Shown here in pieces: positions 1 to 7,259 of a DNA stretch of 19,473 nucleotides. Under the pieces are notes generated by a model. The model worked only from the letters and a program-made list of their open reading frames with translations, was not told the DNA's origin and made no database searches. Both the position numbers and the translations under genes were made by a program. This DNA comes from an uncultured Bacillaceae bacterium (GTDB lineage: Bacteria; Bacillota; Bacilli; Bacillales; Caldibacillaceae): contig CALKAK010000122.1 in the NCBI GenBank assembly GCA_937983015.1, positions 1 to 19,473 on the forward strand, read 5' to 3'. Within the stretch, counting starts at the first letter, position 1. Every line of letters begins with the position of its first letter.

Positions 1-475
1 CGGGAAGTTCCCCAGATTCATGACCGTCGATTTGTTCACCGCTACCGGCATCTTCAACCTGTTCCCCAGCCCGATCGGCGATGCCCTTCTGGGCAAAATA
101 CCAGAGTAAGAGAACCCCGCCGATGATAAAGATGATGACGATGATGCGCGGTAGGATTTCAAAAAATCGGGATGTTCCCCGCGAAACTTCACGCCTTGCT
201 CGCGTGCGGCTGATTGCCTCTGGTAGATCATCATCGTAGACGGAAGGAATTTCAGAACGGTATTCTTCGAAAATTTGTTCCGGATCGAGACCGACGGATT
301 CCACATACTGACGAATAAAAGCCCGGACATAAAATTTCCCCGGAATTATATCATAATTGCCTTCTTCGATTCCCCTGAGATAACGTTTCTGGATTTTCGT
401 CATATCTTGCAAATCATCAAGAGATAAACCCTTTTCCTCACGAGCTTCCTTTAACCTTCTACCGAGTTCGGACAC
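1..475 (-). CDS. rodZ: RodZ-like cytoskeletal/cell-shape protein, 5' part only
   Basis: Cut by the window edge; 158 residues are visible. The N-terminus is the RodZ-type helix-turn-helix domain (about residues 3-72, with the typical LGRRLKEAREEKGLSLDDL segment and the PGKFYVRAFIRQYV segment). A basic stretch (88-103) and one hydrophobic membrane segment (about 110-128) follow, then the start of an acidic extracellular part. In the family this bitopic protein links MreB filaments to the membrane and helps set rod shape. The start is a GTG at 475-473. It has an AGGTG ribosome-binding site seven bases upstream, and the only nearby ATG is out of frame. The gene begins 18 bases after the ymfK stop, so the two are probably co-transcribed. 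In B. subtilis pgsA, cinA and recA follow; they would lie beyond position 1. The periplasmic C-terminal domain cannot be judged. Confidence 0.93.
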   Translation of the reverse strand, partial: MSELGRRLKEAREEKGLSLDDLQDMTKIQKRYLRGIEEGNYDIIPGKFYVRAFIRQYVESVGLDPEQIFEEYRSEIPSVYDDDLPEAISRTRARREVSRGTSRFFEILPRIIVIIFIIGGVLLLWYFAQKGIADRAGEQVEDAGSGEQIDGHESGELP

Positions 476-493
476 TGAAATACACCTGCCATT

Positions 494-1279
494 CTAAAAG
501 TCGAAACTGTCAAAAGACGAACTTGTTAAAGGATGAAATGCCTCGTAACGAATGTCTTCCTCATCATCATTTCTTAGCTCAATGATATAGTCAAAATCAT
601 TTAATGAATAATCGAAAGCCCGGACGAATAGATCCGGATGTTCAATCACCTTTGTCACAGGCAAATTCATTATTTCACGAATTAATGCATGATGTCGCTC
701 GTTGGTCGTTTTCGCCGAGACAGCGCCATCGATAATATAGATATGTTCATCGCTATATTCACCGCGGTACAATTTTTCCCGTACAGTTTGTTTCAATAAG
801 GTTGATGAAATCAAGAGCCATTTTTTATTGGCGGATACACTGGCCGCCACAATAGACTCCGATTTCCCGACACGGGGCATACCACGGATACCGATCAGCG
901 CATGTCCATCTTCTTTGAAAATTTCACTCATAAAATCAACGGGCATCCCGATCTCATCCCGGACAAAACGGACCGTTTTCCGGTCCCCCTGATCCCTTTG
1001 TATGTAGCGACCGTGTCTCACTGCAATACGGTCCTGGAGAAGTGGTTCACGGAGTTTTAACAGACGGATCGTCTCCATCTGCTTTAAGATCGATTCGAGA
1101 CGCTCGATGGAATAATGGTCTTGGGCACGAATCAGGAGACCACGACGTCCCCGGTCGATCCCATTGATCGTTACGATATTGATCGAAAGCATTCCTAACA
1201 AGGATGAAATATCTCCCAATAAACCGGGACGGTCGATCAGTATCTCGTACTCCAGGTACCACTCTTTTTTCTCGATCAT
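494..1279 (-). CDS. ymfK: YmfK family conserved protein (DUF3388), ACT-like region plus P-loop-like motif
   Basis: A 261-residue soluble protein closely resembling B. subtilis YmfK, whose function is unknown. The N-terminal part (about 5-75) reads like an ACT-type regulatory domain (RPGLLGDISSLLGMLSINIV). The C-terminal part has a Walker A-like GMPRVGKS at 133-140. The protein ends in a Phe/Ser/Asp-rich tail typical of the family. I chose the ATG at 1279-1277 because it gives the family's usual N-terminus (MxxKKEWYLEYEI). A TTG at 1294-1292 with a GAGGG upstream is a possible alternative adding five residues; an in-frame TGA lies just before that. The stop is 18 bases before rodZ. In B. subtilis a small gene, ymfJ (DUF3243), sits between ymfI and ymfK; no such gene is visible in the 271 bases upstream. 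Confidence 0.9.
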   Translation of the reverse strand: MIEKKEWYLEYEILIDRPGLLGDISSLLGMLSINIVTINGIDRGRRGLLIRAQDHYSIERLESILKQMETIRLLKLREPLLQDRIAVRHGRYIQRDQGDRKTVRFVRDEIGMPVDFMSEIFKEDGHALIGIRGMPRVGKSESIVAASVSANKKWLLISSTLLKQTVREKLYRGEYSDEHIYIIDGAVSAKTTNERHHALIREIMNLPVTKVIEHPDLFVRAFDYSLNDFDYIIELRNDDEEDIRYEAFHPLTSSSFDSFDF

Positions 1280-1550
1280 TCCCGATAACCCCAATCCCCT
1301 GTACCCTCATGTTCCTGGACTTAAGGACCATAACCTTGAAATTACTTCTCCTTCTATAATAGCTAATTTTAATTCTGGTTAAAAGGTTTTCCGACAAGAA
1401 AATACAACGAAATATTTTTAAATATTTTTTCGACCATTCAAGTCTAAATAAGCATTCGTTTTTTCTTAAGTAAAGATCGGGGAAAACGACATTCCAATTC
1501 TAACCATAGTGTTGGATGTTCTCAAGAAAATATTCAATTTTCGCTCAAGG

Positions 1551-2279
1551 TCAAATGTACCAGCCACCATTGATGCCAAGGACTTGCCCGGTGATGTAAC
1601 TTGCCGCATCGGATAAAAGGAAATGGACCGCCGCTGCGACATCTTCGGGTGTCCCTGCCCGTCCGAGAGGGATTTCCGCAATGAGTTCGTCTATTTCTTC
1701 TTCAGCGAGATTTTGATTTATCGGTGATTGGATGAAGCCAGGAGCCACGCAGTTAACACGAATCTTGCTTGGTGCCAATTCTTTGGCCAGAGCTTTGACA
1801 AAAGCGATTTGTGCACCTTTGGCCGCTGAATAAACCGTCTCACAAGATGCGCCGGTTTGCCCCCAAATCGAAGAGATGAAGATGATATTTCCTTGTTTCT
1901 GCTTGATGAGTTTGGGAATCAAGTACTTCGTGATCATGATCGGGCTCGTCACATGTAGAGCGAGCAATTCCTGAATCTCCTCATCGGTCATGAGCGTTAA
2001 TAATTTATTAACACTAATGCCGCAATTATGAATAATGCCGTGCAGTTGAAAAACACTCTGGCTAAGCCGGAGTGCTTCATTCGGTTTGCGTAAATCGGCC
2101 TTAATCGGTATGTATTCCCCGCTATACCCTTCCCGTTCAAATTCGGCGATCAGTTCGGTGATGGAATCTTCGTTTTGATGATAGTGTAAATATAGGGAAT
2201 AGCCAGCCCGAGCCAATTTCCGTGCAATCGCCCGTCCGATCGCTCCGCTTGCGCCAGTGATCAACACGGCTTGTTTCAT
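1551..2279 (-). CDS. ymfI: Short-chain dehydrogenase/reductase, YmfI-like (EF-P modification reductase)
   Basis: A 242-residue classical SDR. Visible motifs are the dinucleotide-binding TGASGAIG (8-15), NCG at 85-87 in place of the usual NAG, catalytic Ser137, and the YxxxK pair Tyr150/Lys154, followed by PG at 180-181. The C-terminal GINGGWYI is typical of FabG-like SDRs. Its place between ymfH and ymfK identifies it as YmfI rather than a fatty-acid FabG. In B. subtilis YmfI reduces the 5-aminopentanone group on elongation factor P to 5-aminopentanol; that role here is inferred from homology and position. The ATG has an AGGGGG ribosome-binding site nine bases upstream. A strong intrinsic terminator lies directly before that site, so expression depends on read-through from ymfH or an unseen promoter. 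No GC-rich terminator was found downstream. Confidence 0.93.
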   Translation of the reverse strand: MKQAVLITGASGAIGRAIARKLARAGYSLYLHYHQNEDSITELIAEFEREGYSGEYIPIKADLRKPNEALRLSQSVFQLHGIIHNCGISVNKLLTLMTDEEIQELLALHVTSPIMITKYLIPKLIKQKQGNIIFISSIWGQTGASCETVYSAAKGAQIAFVKALAKELAPSKIRVNCVAPGFIQSPINQNLAEEEIDELIAEIPLGRAGTPEDVAAAVHFLLSDAASYITGQVLGINGGWYI

Positions 2280-2301
2280 GAAACATCGCCCCCTATTTCA
2301 C

Positions 2302-2336
2302 AATAAAAGCCCGGATGATGAACGATCACCCGGACC
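2302..2336 (-). terminator. Intrinsic terminator between ymfH and ymfI
   Basis: On the minus strand the arms 2336-2325 and 2319-2308 pair over about 11-12 positions, with a CCGG/CCGG core and a few G-U pairs, around the five-base loop CGTTC. The run CTTTTATTG follows. It lies 40 bases after the ymfH stop, and its U-run ends just before the ymfI ribosome-binding site, so it can end the ymfF-ymfH transcript and limit ymfI. Confidence 0.72.
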
Positions 2337-2375
2337 GAAAAGATTAAATAGATGCACCCTTGAGGGTAAAATCGC

Positions 2376-3665
2376 TTATTTTTGCGGTAATATCTGGCAA
2401 ATGCTAATACGGCTTTCATCGATGAAGCTTTCTGCCAAATCTTTCACATCGTTGAAAGTAATCTTCTCCAGCATCGGTACTACCTGGAAAAGATCCATGT
2501 CATTGAAAGCATAACGCGTGAATTGATTGGCGATGAACTCCGGCGAGTTGAACGCTCTCAGGAAGTAACCGATCTTTTTCTTTTTCATCCGTTCTAAATG
2601 TTCCGGTAAAAGCGTTTCTCCAGTTTTCGCTTGTAAAAGGATTTCGATGATCGCTTCCGCGAGTTCATCCGGTTTCCGTGTATCACCGCCGAAAAGGGCA
2701 AAACCGAACGTCTCTTCCTGGGTAAAATCATAAGAGAAAGTCTGGTCGATGAGTCCTTCATCATAAAGTTTTTGATAATGATCCGAGCTCTGGCTAAACA
2801 GCATGTCAAATAGTAATTGCAGGGATAATTCCGTCTTGAGAAGTTCTTCCCCTTGCAAGCCGGTTTTATTGCTCTTTATACCGACCATACATTTCGGTGT
2901 CAAAACATTCATTTTCAGAACTCGTCTTTTCTCCCGTACTTCTTCCGGCTCATCAATTGATTGACGCTTGATTTCCGGTTGATTCGTGTAATCTTTTTCC
3001 GCCTGATTCATGCGGATCCAGTTCATATAGTTCTTGGGGTCGACAGGACCGCAAATGAAAAGAAGCATGTTGCTCGGATGGTAAAAGGTGTGGTAACACT
3101 CATAGAGCATATCTTTCGTGATCTCATGGATGGATTCCACCGTCCCTGCGATATCGATGCGCACGGGGTGATTGTGATACATGCTTTGTATCGTGCCGAA
3201 ATAAAGCCGCCAGTCAGGGTTATCGTTATACATCTGGATTTCCTGACCGATGATTCCTTTTTCCTTTTCCACCGTCTGTTCCGTGAAATAAGGAGTTTGC
3301 ACCATCTCAATCAACGTTTTTAAATTTTCCTCCACGTTCCTTGTAGCGGAAAAAAGATATGCTGTCCGTGTGAATGATGTGAACGCGTTGGCGGATGCAC
3401 CTTGTTGGCTGAATCGCTGGAACACATCGCCATCTTCTTTTTCAAACAGTTTATGCTCGAGGAAATGGGCGATGCCGTCCGGAACCCTGATAAAATCATT
3501 TTTACCGAGAGGGATGAACTCGTTGTCAATCGAACCGTACTTCGTCGTGAAGGTGACATACGTTTTATGAAAGCCCGCTTTCGGCAGGATATACACATCC
3601 AGTCCGTTTTCCAATCGTTCATAGTACAAATTCTCTTTTAACTGTGGAAAATGGATTTTTTCCAA
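2376..3665 (-). CDS. ymfH: M16 family zinc peptidase YmfH (catalytic partner)
   Basis: A 429-residue M16B (pitrilysin/processing-peptidase-like) protein. The inverted zinc motif HFLEH is complete (His67, Glu70, His71), and the distal zinc ligand Glu142 sits in GQE at the usual spacing, so the protein looks catalytically competent. Length matches B. subtilis YmfH. Together with YmfF it forms the usual pair of one active and one inactive M16 protein; the substrate is unknown. The start is a TTG at 3665-3663 served by GGAGG eight bases upstream. That ribosome-binding site lies inside the last codons of ymfF, and only three bases separate the ymfF stop from this start, so translation is very likely coupled. 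No signal peptide is visible, pointing to a cytoplasmic location. An intrinsic terminator follows within 40 bases. Confidence 0.95.
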   Translation of the reverse strand: MEKIHFPQLKENLYYERLENGLDVYILPKAGFHKTYVTFTTKYGSIDNEFIPLGKNDFIRVPDGIAHFLEHKLFEKEDGDVFQRFSQQGASANAFTSFTRTAYLFSATRNVEENLKTLIEMVQTPYFTEQTVEKEKGIIGQEIQMYNDNPDWRLYFGTIQSMYHNHPVRIDIAGTVESIHEITKDMLYECYHTFYHPSNMLLFICGPVDPKNYMNWIRMNQAEKDYTNQPEIKRQSIDEPEEVREKRRVLKMNVLTPKCMVGIKSNKTGLQGEELLKTELSLQLLFDMLFSQSSDHYQKLYDEGLIDQTFSYDFTQEETFGFALFGGDTRKPDELAEAIIEILLQAKTGETLLPEHLERMKKKKIGYFLRAFNSPEFIANQFTRYAFNDMDLFQVVPMLEKITFNDVKDLAESFIDESRISICQILPQK

Positions 3666-3668
3666 TAC

Positions 3669-4943
3669 TCACGCCTCCATTCCCGATAAAAAGTAGACCG
3701 TATCCGGTACGATTTTATTGGCAACCCGCACGATATCTTCCTTAGTCACATTGTTGATCCCGTCGATCCACATTTTTTCGGTCACGTTTTTCTTACTGAT
3801 TACATTATGGTAGAGGACTTCAGTGAGTCCCCGCGATGTATCCAAGGTTTCGAGCATCTGATTGTGGATGACGGCCTTCGTTTGTTCGATTTCCTTATCG
3901 GTGAAATCGCCCTTTTGCATCGCTTGAAGTTGTTCACGAATAATCGCTAAAGCTCGTTCATAATTTTTCGTTTCGATTCCGGTCATTACAAGAATGAGCC
4001 CTTTATGGCTTTCCAGACGACTGGTCGCATAATAAGCGAGACTGGCTTTTTCACGTACGTTTATGAACAATTTCGAGTGGGGAAAACCACCGAAAAGACC
4101 GTTAAACATCTGCAGCGCAAAATAATCGTCATCACCATAGCGGATGTTCGTCCGGTAACCAATATTCAGCTTTCCCTGTGCTACTTCTTGCTTTTCGACT
4201 ACGACCCGTTCTTCCTTACGGTCAAAAGTTCGCTCATGCTCGGTATGTTTCGGAGTGCGCTCGGCAAAAGAAAATGTTTCTTCACAACGGCGAACAACCC
4301 CTTCCGGATCAAGATCGCCGATAATATACAGATCGATTTCATCTTCATTAAGGACCTGTTCATAATATGTATACAGGTTTTCTGGAGTTATTGGATCGAC
4401 ATCTTCAAGGATCCCGTTGACCGGAATACTGTAGGGTTCATCTTTACACATTTCCTCAATTAAACGCATATTGGCATAACGCATTTTATCATCATAAAGA
4501 GCCTGGATTCGTTGTTTGAGCGTTTCTTTTTCCCTTTTAACGATTTCAGGATGGAACGTACGATCTTTTACCAGGGGGCGGAAGATGACTTCGTGAAGGA
4601 AAGTGAACGCTTTGTCCAAAAGAGGCTCGGGAACCGATAAAAATTGCTCGTTTGCGATTTCCATGGAGATGCTGATGATGTGGTATTCCCCTTTTTTCTG
4701 TAGATCAATGGAAAAACTTGCCCCGTATAGATCATCGAGGTATGCGCGCATTTTAGCTCGCGATGGATATTGTTGGGTACCGCTTTGCAAAACATTGGCA
4801 AGTAAAGCACGTTTTGTCGCATCTTCTTTTCGTAACGGGGCTTTAAACTTAAAAATGAAGGTGTTCGTTTTGAATTTTTCTGTCGGGATGATATGGTACG
4901 TAATCCCGCCTTTCTTTACCTTTATTTCTTGTGTGTTTGCCAT
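3669..4943 (-). CDS. ymfF: M16 family peptidase-like YmfF (non-catalytic partner)
   Basis: A 424-residue M16-type protein lacking the HxxEH zinc site: the matching region around residues 46-56 reads RALLANVLQSG, so it should be proteolytically inactive. The second half keeps the family's FNGLFGGFPHSKLF...REKASLAYYA segment (280-306), which carries the Arg/Tyr pair that binds the substrate backbone in active M16 dimers. Family logic says it supplies half of the chamber to YmfH. The ATG at 4943-4941 has a strong GAGGAGG six bases upstream. A terminator-like hairpin followed by a T-rich run (4962-5002) sits directly upstream of this ribosome-binding site, suggesting regulation by attenuation. 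The gene forms an operon with ymfH. No signal peptide is seen. Confidence 0.94.
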   Translation of the reverse strand: MANTQEIKVKKGGITYHIIPTEKFKTNTFIFKFKAPLRKEDATKRALLANVLQSGTQQYPSRAKMRAYLDDLYGASFSIDLQKKGEYHIISISMEIANEQFLSVPEPLLDKAFTFLHEVIFRPLVKDRTFHPEIVKREKETLKQRIQALYDDKMRYANMRLIEEMCKDEPYSIPVNGILEDVDPITPENLYTYYEQVLNEDEIDLYIIGDLDPEGVVRRCEETFSFAERTPKHTEHERTFDRKEERVVVEKQEVAQGKLNIGYRTNIRYGDDDYFALQMFNGLFGGFPHSKLFINVREKASLAYYATSRLESHKGLILVMTGIETKNYERALAIIREQLQAMQKGDFTDKEIEQTKAVIHNQMLETLDTSRGLTEVLYHNVISKKNVTEKMWIDGINNVTKEDIVRVANKIVPDTVYFLSGMEA

Positions 4944-4961
4944 TCATATCCTCCTCGAATA

Positions 4962-5002
4962 CAAAAATAAAAGATGTCCCCATTATCTTGCGCAATGGGA
5001 CA
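4962..5002 (-). terminator. Leader terminator (possible attenuator) before ymfF
   Basis: On the minus strand TGTCCCATT (5002-4994) pairs with AATGGGGACA (4984-4975), nine base pairs with a single bulged G, around a nine-base loop. TCTTTTATTTTTG follows. The T-run ends five bases before the ymfF ribosome-binding site. The upstream nup operon already has its own stronger terminator 200 bases earlier, so this one would act on a transcript starting in between. Confidence 0.65.
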
Positions 5003-5114
5003 GGAATATTTACACCGTACAAACAGCGTTCTCCCTTATTTTACCTATTCCAGAAGCGAACTTGCAAGTATCCTTCCTAAAAGAACAAAACAACATACTG
5101 TATCACTTATTTTT

Positions 5115-5141
5115 ATCATATACGGGAAAAAGCGTTGAAAA
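5115..5141 (-). promoter_or_regulatory. Candidate promoter for ymfF-ymfH
   Basis: The -10-like TATGAT (5120-5115) is followed by an A-rich stretch. The best -35-like hexamer is TTTTCA (5141-5136) with a short 15-base spacer. It would give a leader of about 165 bases containing the hairpin at 4962-5002. The match is weak; other AT-rich placements in 4944-5195 are possible. A 10-base perfect palindrome (ACTTGCAAGT, 5059-5068) lies inside this leader. Confidence 0.3.
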
Positions 5142-5195
5142 ATGCCTGTGGGTACTGTCCACCGTATTAGAAACACCCCCCACACGAAGAGAGTA

Positions 5196-5236
5196 TGAAA
5201 AAACTTCCATCCCGTTTATAGCGGGATGGAAGTTTT
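5196..5236 (-). terminator. Intrinsic terminator of the nup-like ABC operon
   Basis: A perfect 15-base-pair stem (5236-5222 with 5214-5200) has a seven-base loop, and TTTTTT follows on the minus strand. It starts 11 bases after the nupQ-like stop. The stem begins AAAA and ends TTTT, so it could also stop plus-strand transcripts. Confidence 0.92.
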
Positions 5237-5247
5237 CCATGCATATA

Positions 5248-6210
5248 TTATCTGTTTTCTTTCACATACGGCCGGTTCAGTGCTTTTGGCGCTTGGGATT
5301 TACCGATGAATCCGGCCACCGCCAGGATCGTCAGGACATATGGCAGGATATAAAGATATACTTGCGGTACATTTTTGACCAAAGGCAAGCTCGGTCCGAT
5401 CGCACTTAAGCTGTTCGCAAAACCGAAGAAAACAGCCGCACCCATCATGCCAAGGGGATGCCATTTCCCGAAGATCATTGCCGCGATGGACATGAAACCT
5501 TGTCCACTGATCGTTGAGTGCGTGAACTGTAAGGAAATCGTTTGCGCCAAAATCGCACCACCGATTCCCGATAAACCGCCACTGATCATGACCGCGATAT
5601 ATCGCATCCGATTGACATTGATTCCCATCGTATCCGCGGCCATCGGGTGTTCACCCACAGCCCTGAGGCGCAGACCGAAAGGTGTCTTGTACATGATAAT
5701 CCAACCTAAAATCGCAACGATGATCGCTAACACGGAAGTGATGTATACGTTCTCGAAGAAAATTTTTCCGATAATCGGAATATCTCTGAGCACCGGTATG
5801 TTGTACCGGTGAATGGTCTCCGAAATAAACGGTGTTTGCCCTTTCCCATCAAACAATTTTTTGACAAGGAAGATCGTTCCACCGGCTGCCAGCATGTTCA
5901 TGGCCGTACCGATGATGATCTGATCGGCGCGGAATGTTACGGAAAATACCGCCAGCAGTAATGAAAAAAACACACCGATGACCATGGCGATTAGTATGGA
6001 GATCCATGGTGTCATCCCGCCGAAAGTATCGGCTAATAAAAGGTTGCTGATGATCGCGGTAAATGCGCCGATTTGCATACCGCCTTCAACCCCCATATTG
6101 ACAACACCAGACCGTTCAGAAAAGGTGGTTCCCAGACCGGTGAAAATCAACGGGGTGGCAAAAAACAGAGCATTATAAAAAATATAAGCGATTAGTTCAA
6201 TTGCCCCCAT
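5248..6210 (-). CDS. nupQ: ABC transporter permease, NupQ-like (BMP/nucleoside family)
   Basis: A 320-residue, very hydrophobic membrane protein of the BPD_transp_2 (LivH/RbsC-like) fold with about nine membrane segments. It has the family's FSERSGVVNMGVEGGMQIGA region (30-49) and the cytoplasmic coupling segment RAVGEHPMAADTMGIN (183-198) that contacts the ATPase. B. subtilis NupQ (YufQ) has nearly the same length and serves in guanosine/nucleoside uptake; substrate here is inferred. I chose the ATG at 6210-6208, one base after the nupP-like TGA and served by AGGGGG, over a further-upstream in-frame start that would add 23 charged residues overlapping nupP. It is the last gene of the transporter operon, closed by a perfect-stem terminator. 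Confidence 0.93.
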   Translation of the reverse strand: MGAIELIAYIFYNALFFATPLIFTGLGTTFSERSGVVNMGVEGGMQIGAFTAIISNLLLADTFGGMTPWISILIAMVIGVFFSLLLAVFSVTFRADQIIIGTAMNMLAAGGTIFLVKKLFDGKGQTPFISETIHRYNIPVLRDIPIIGKIFFENVYITSVLAIIVAILGWIIMYKTPFGLRLRAVGEHPMAADTMGINVNRMRYIAVMISGGLSGIGGAILAQTISLQFTHSTISGQGFMSIAAMIFGKWHPLGMMGAAVFFGFANSLSAIGPSLPLVKNVPQVYLYILPYVLTILAVAGFIGKSQAPKALNRPYVKENR

Positions 6211-6211
6211 C

Positions 6212-7258
6212 TCAATTTCCCCCTTTCTTTCTTGTGAACTTTTCTTTGAGCCAGGGGAAGATATACGGGCTGGCAGCAAAGAAAACGATGATGGCGATGA
6301 TGATCGAAATCATTTGTTCTGGAATCTTGGCTGGAGGATTAGGCATGCTTAAGGCACCATATTTTAACGCACCGAAAAGAACGGCACCGAATATGATACC
6401 GATCGGATGATTGGCTCCTAATATACTAACCGCAATACCATCGAAACCGATACCGGTTAAACCGCTTTTTGTCGACACGTATTCAAATGTTCCGAGACCT
6501 TCCATGGAACCGCCTAAACCGGCTAAAAATCCGGAGATAACCATAGCCAAAACGATGTTTCGCTCAACGTTCATACCGGCATATTGAGCGGCATCTCGGT
6601 TCAATCCGACAGCTTTTAATTCATAGCCGATGGTCGTATTCCGCAATAAATACCAGATGACGATTACCGCGATTAAGGCGATAATGATTCCGGCGTGCAT
6701 TCGGGAATACATCGTAGCTTCTTCCCAGGCAGGAATTCGCAATGACGCCGTCTCATGTACCTTATCAGAAACATCTTTTCCTACCCAGGCACGAACTAAA
6801 GCATTGGTGACGTGAAGTGCGGTGTAGTTCATCATGATCGTGACCACAACTTCGTTTACCCCGAGTTTTGCCTTCAAAAGGCCGGGAATAAAGGCCCATA
6901 ATGCTCCAGCGAGACCACCTGCTAACAGAGCCACGATGAGATGGATACCGGGTGGTAATTGGAAAGCCGCACCAACATAAACAGATACGAACCAACCAAC
7001 GACTAACTGTCCTTCAACCCCGATATTAAAAAGCCCTGTTTTGATTGCAAAAGCAAAGGCAAGACCAGCAAAAATGTATGGTGTAATTTGTCTGACTGAT
7101 TCACCGATAACATAAACATCGCCGAAAATTCCGTTCCATAATTGACTATAGCCCTGGATCGGATTATATCCGCTTACCAGCATGATAATCGCACCGACAA
7201 TAAGACCCAGGATGACAGACAAAACCGGGATGATAATTCGATTCAGATTTTTCGACAC
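6212..7258 (-). CDS. nupP: ABC transporter permease, NupP-like (BMP/nucleoside family)
   Basis: A 348-residue integral membrane protein, the first of the two permeases. It has about eight to ten hydrophobic segments, the GLFNIGVEGQL motif (75-85) shared with NupQ, and the ATPase-coupling loop KAVGLNRDAAQYAGMN (215-230). I chose the GTG at 7258-7256: it lies one base after the ATPase stop, has AAGGTGA upstream, and gives the 348-residue length usual for YufP/NupP. An ATG at 7297 would add 13 very basic residues and overlap the ATPase gene by 38 bases; it cannot be excluded. The gene is coupled to nupQ, with the TGA and the next ATG one base apart. It forms the heterodimeric channel with NupQ. 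Confidence 0.92.
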   Translation of the reverse strand: MSKNLNRIIIPVLSVILGLIVGAIIMLVSGYNPIQGYSQLWNGIFGDVYVIGESVRQITPYIFAGLAFAFAIKTGLFNIGVEGQLVVGWFVSVYVGAAFQLPPGIHLIVALLAGGLAGALWAFIPGLLKAKLGVNEVVVTIMMNYTALHVTNALVRAWVGKDVSDKVHETASLRIPAWEEATMYSRMHAGIIIALIAVIVIWYLLRNTTIGYELKAVGLNRDAAQYAGMNVERNIVLAMVISGFLAGLGGSMEGLGTFEYVSTKSGLTGIGFDGIAVSILGANHPIGIIFGAVLFGALKYGALSMPNPPAKIPEQMISIIIAIIVFFAASPYIFPWLKEKFTRKKGGN

Positions 7259-7259
7259 C

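Noticed and set aside
262..300. Truncation of rodZ as a pseudogene
   Set aside because: The frame is intact up to the window edge; it is simply cut by the boundary.
1047..1397. 116-codon frame overlapping ymfK on the same strand
   Set aside because: It runs out of frame through most of the ymfK N-terminus, has Arg-rich shadow composition, and its best ribosome-binding site is badly spaced.
4005..4463. 152-codon plus-strand frame opposite ymfF
   Set aside because: Antisense shadow of a clearly coding region, without a ribosome-binding site or family resemblance.
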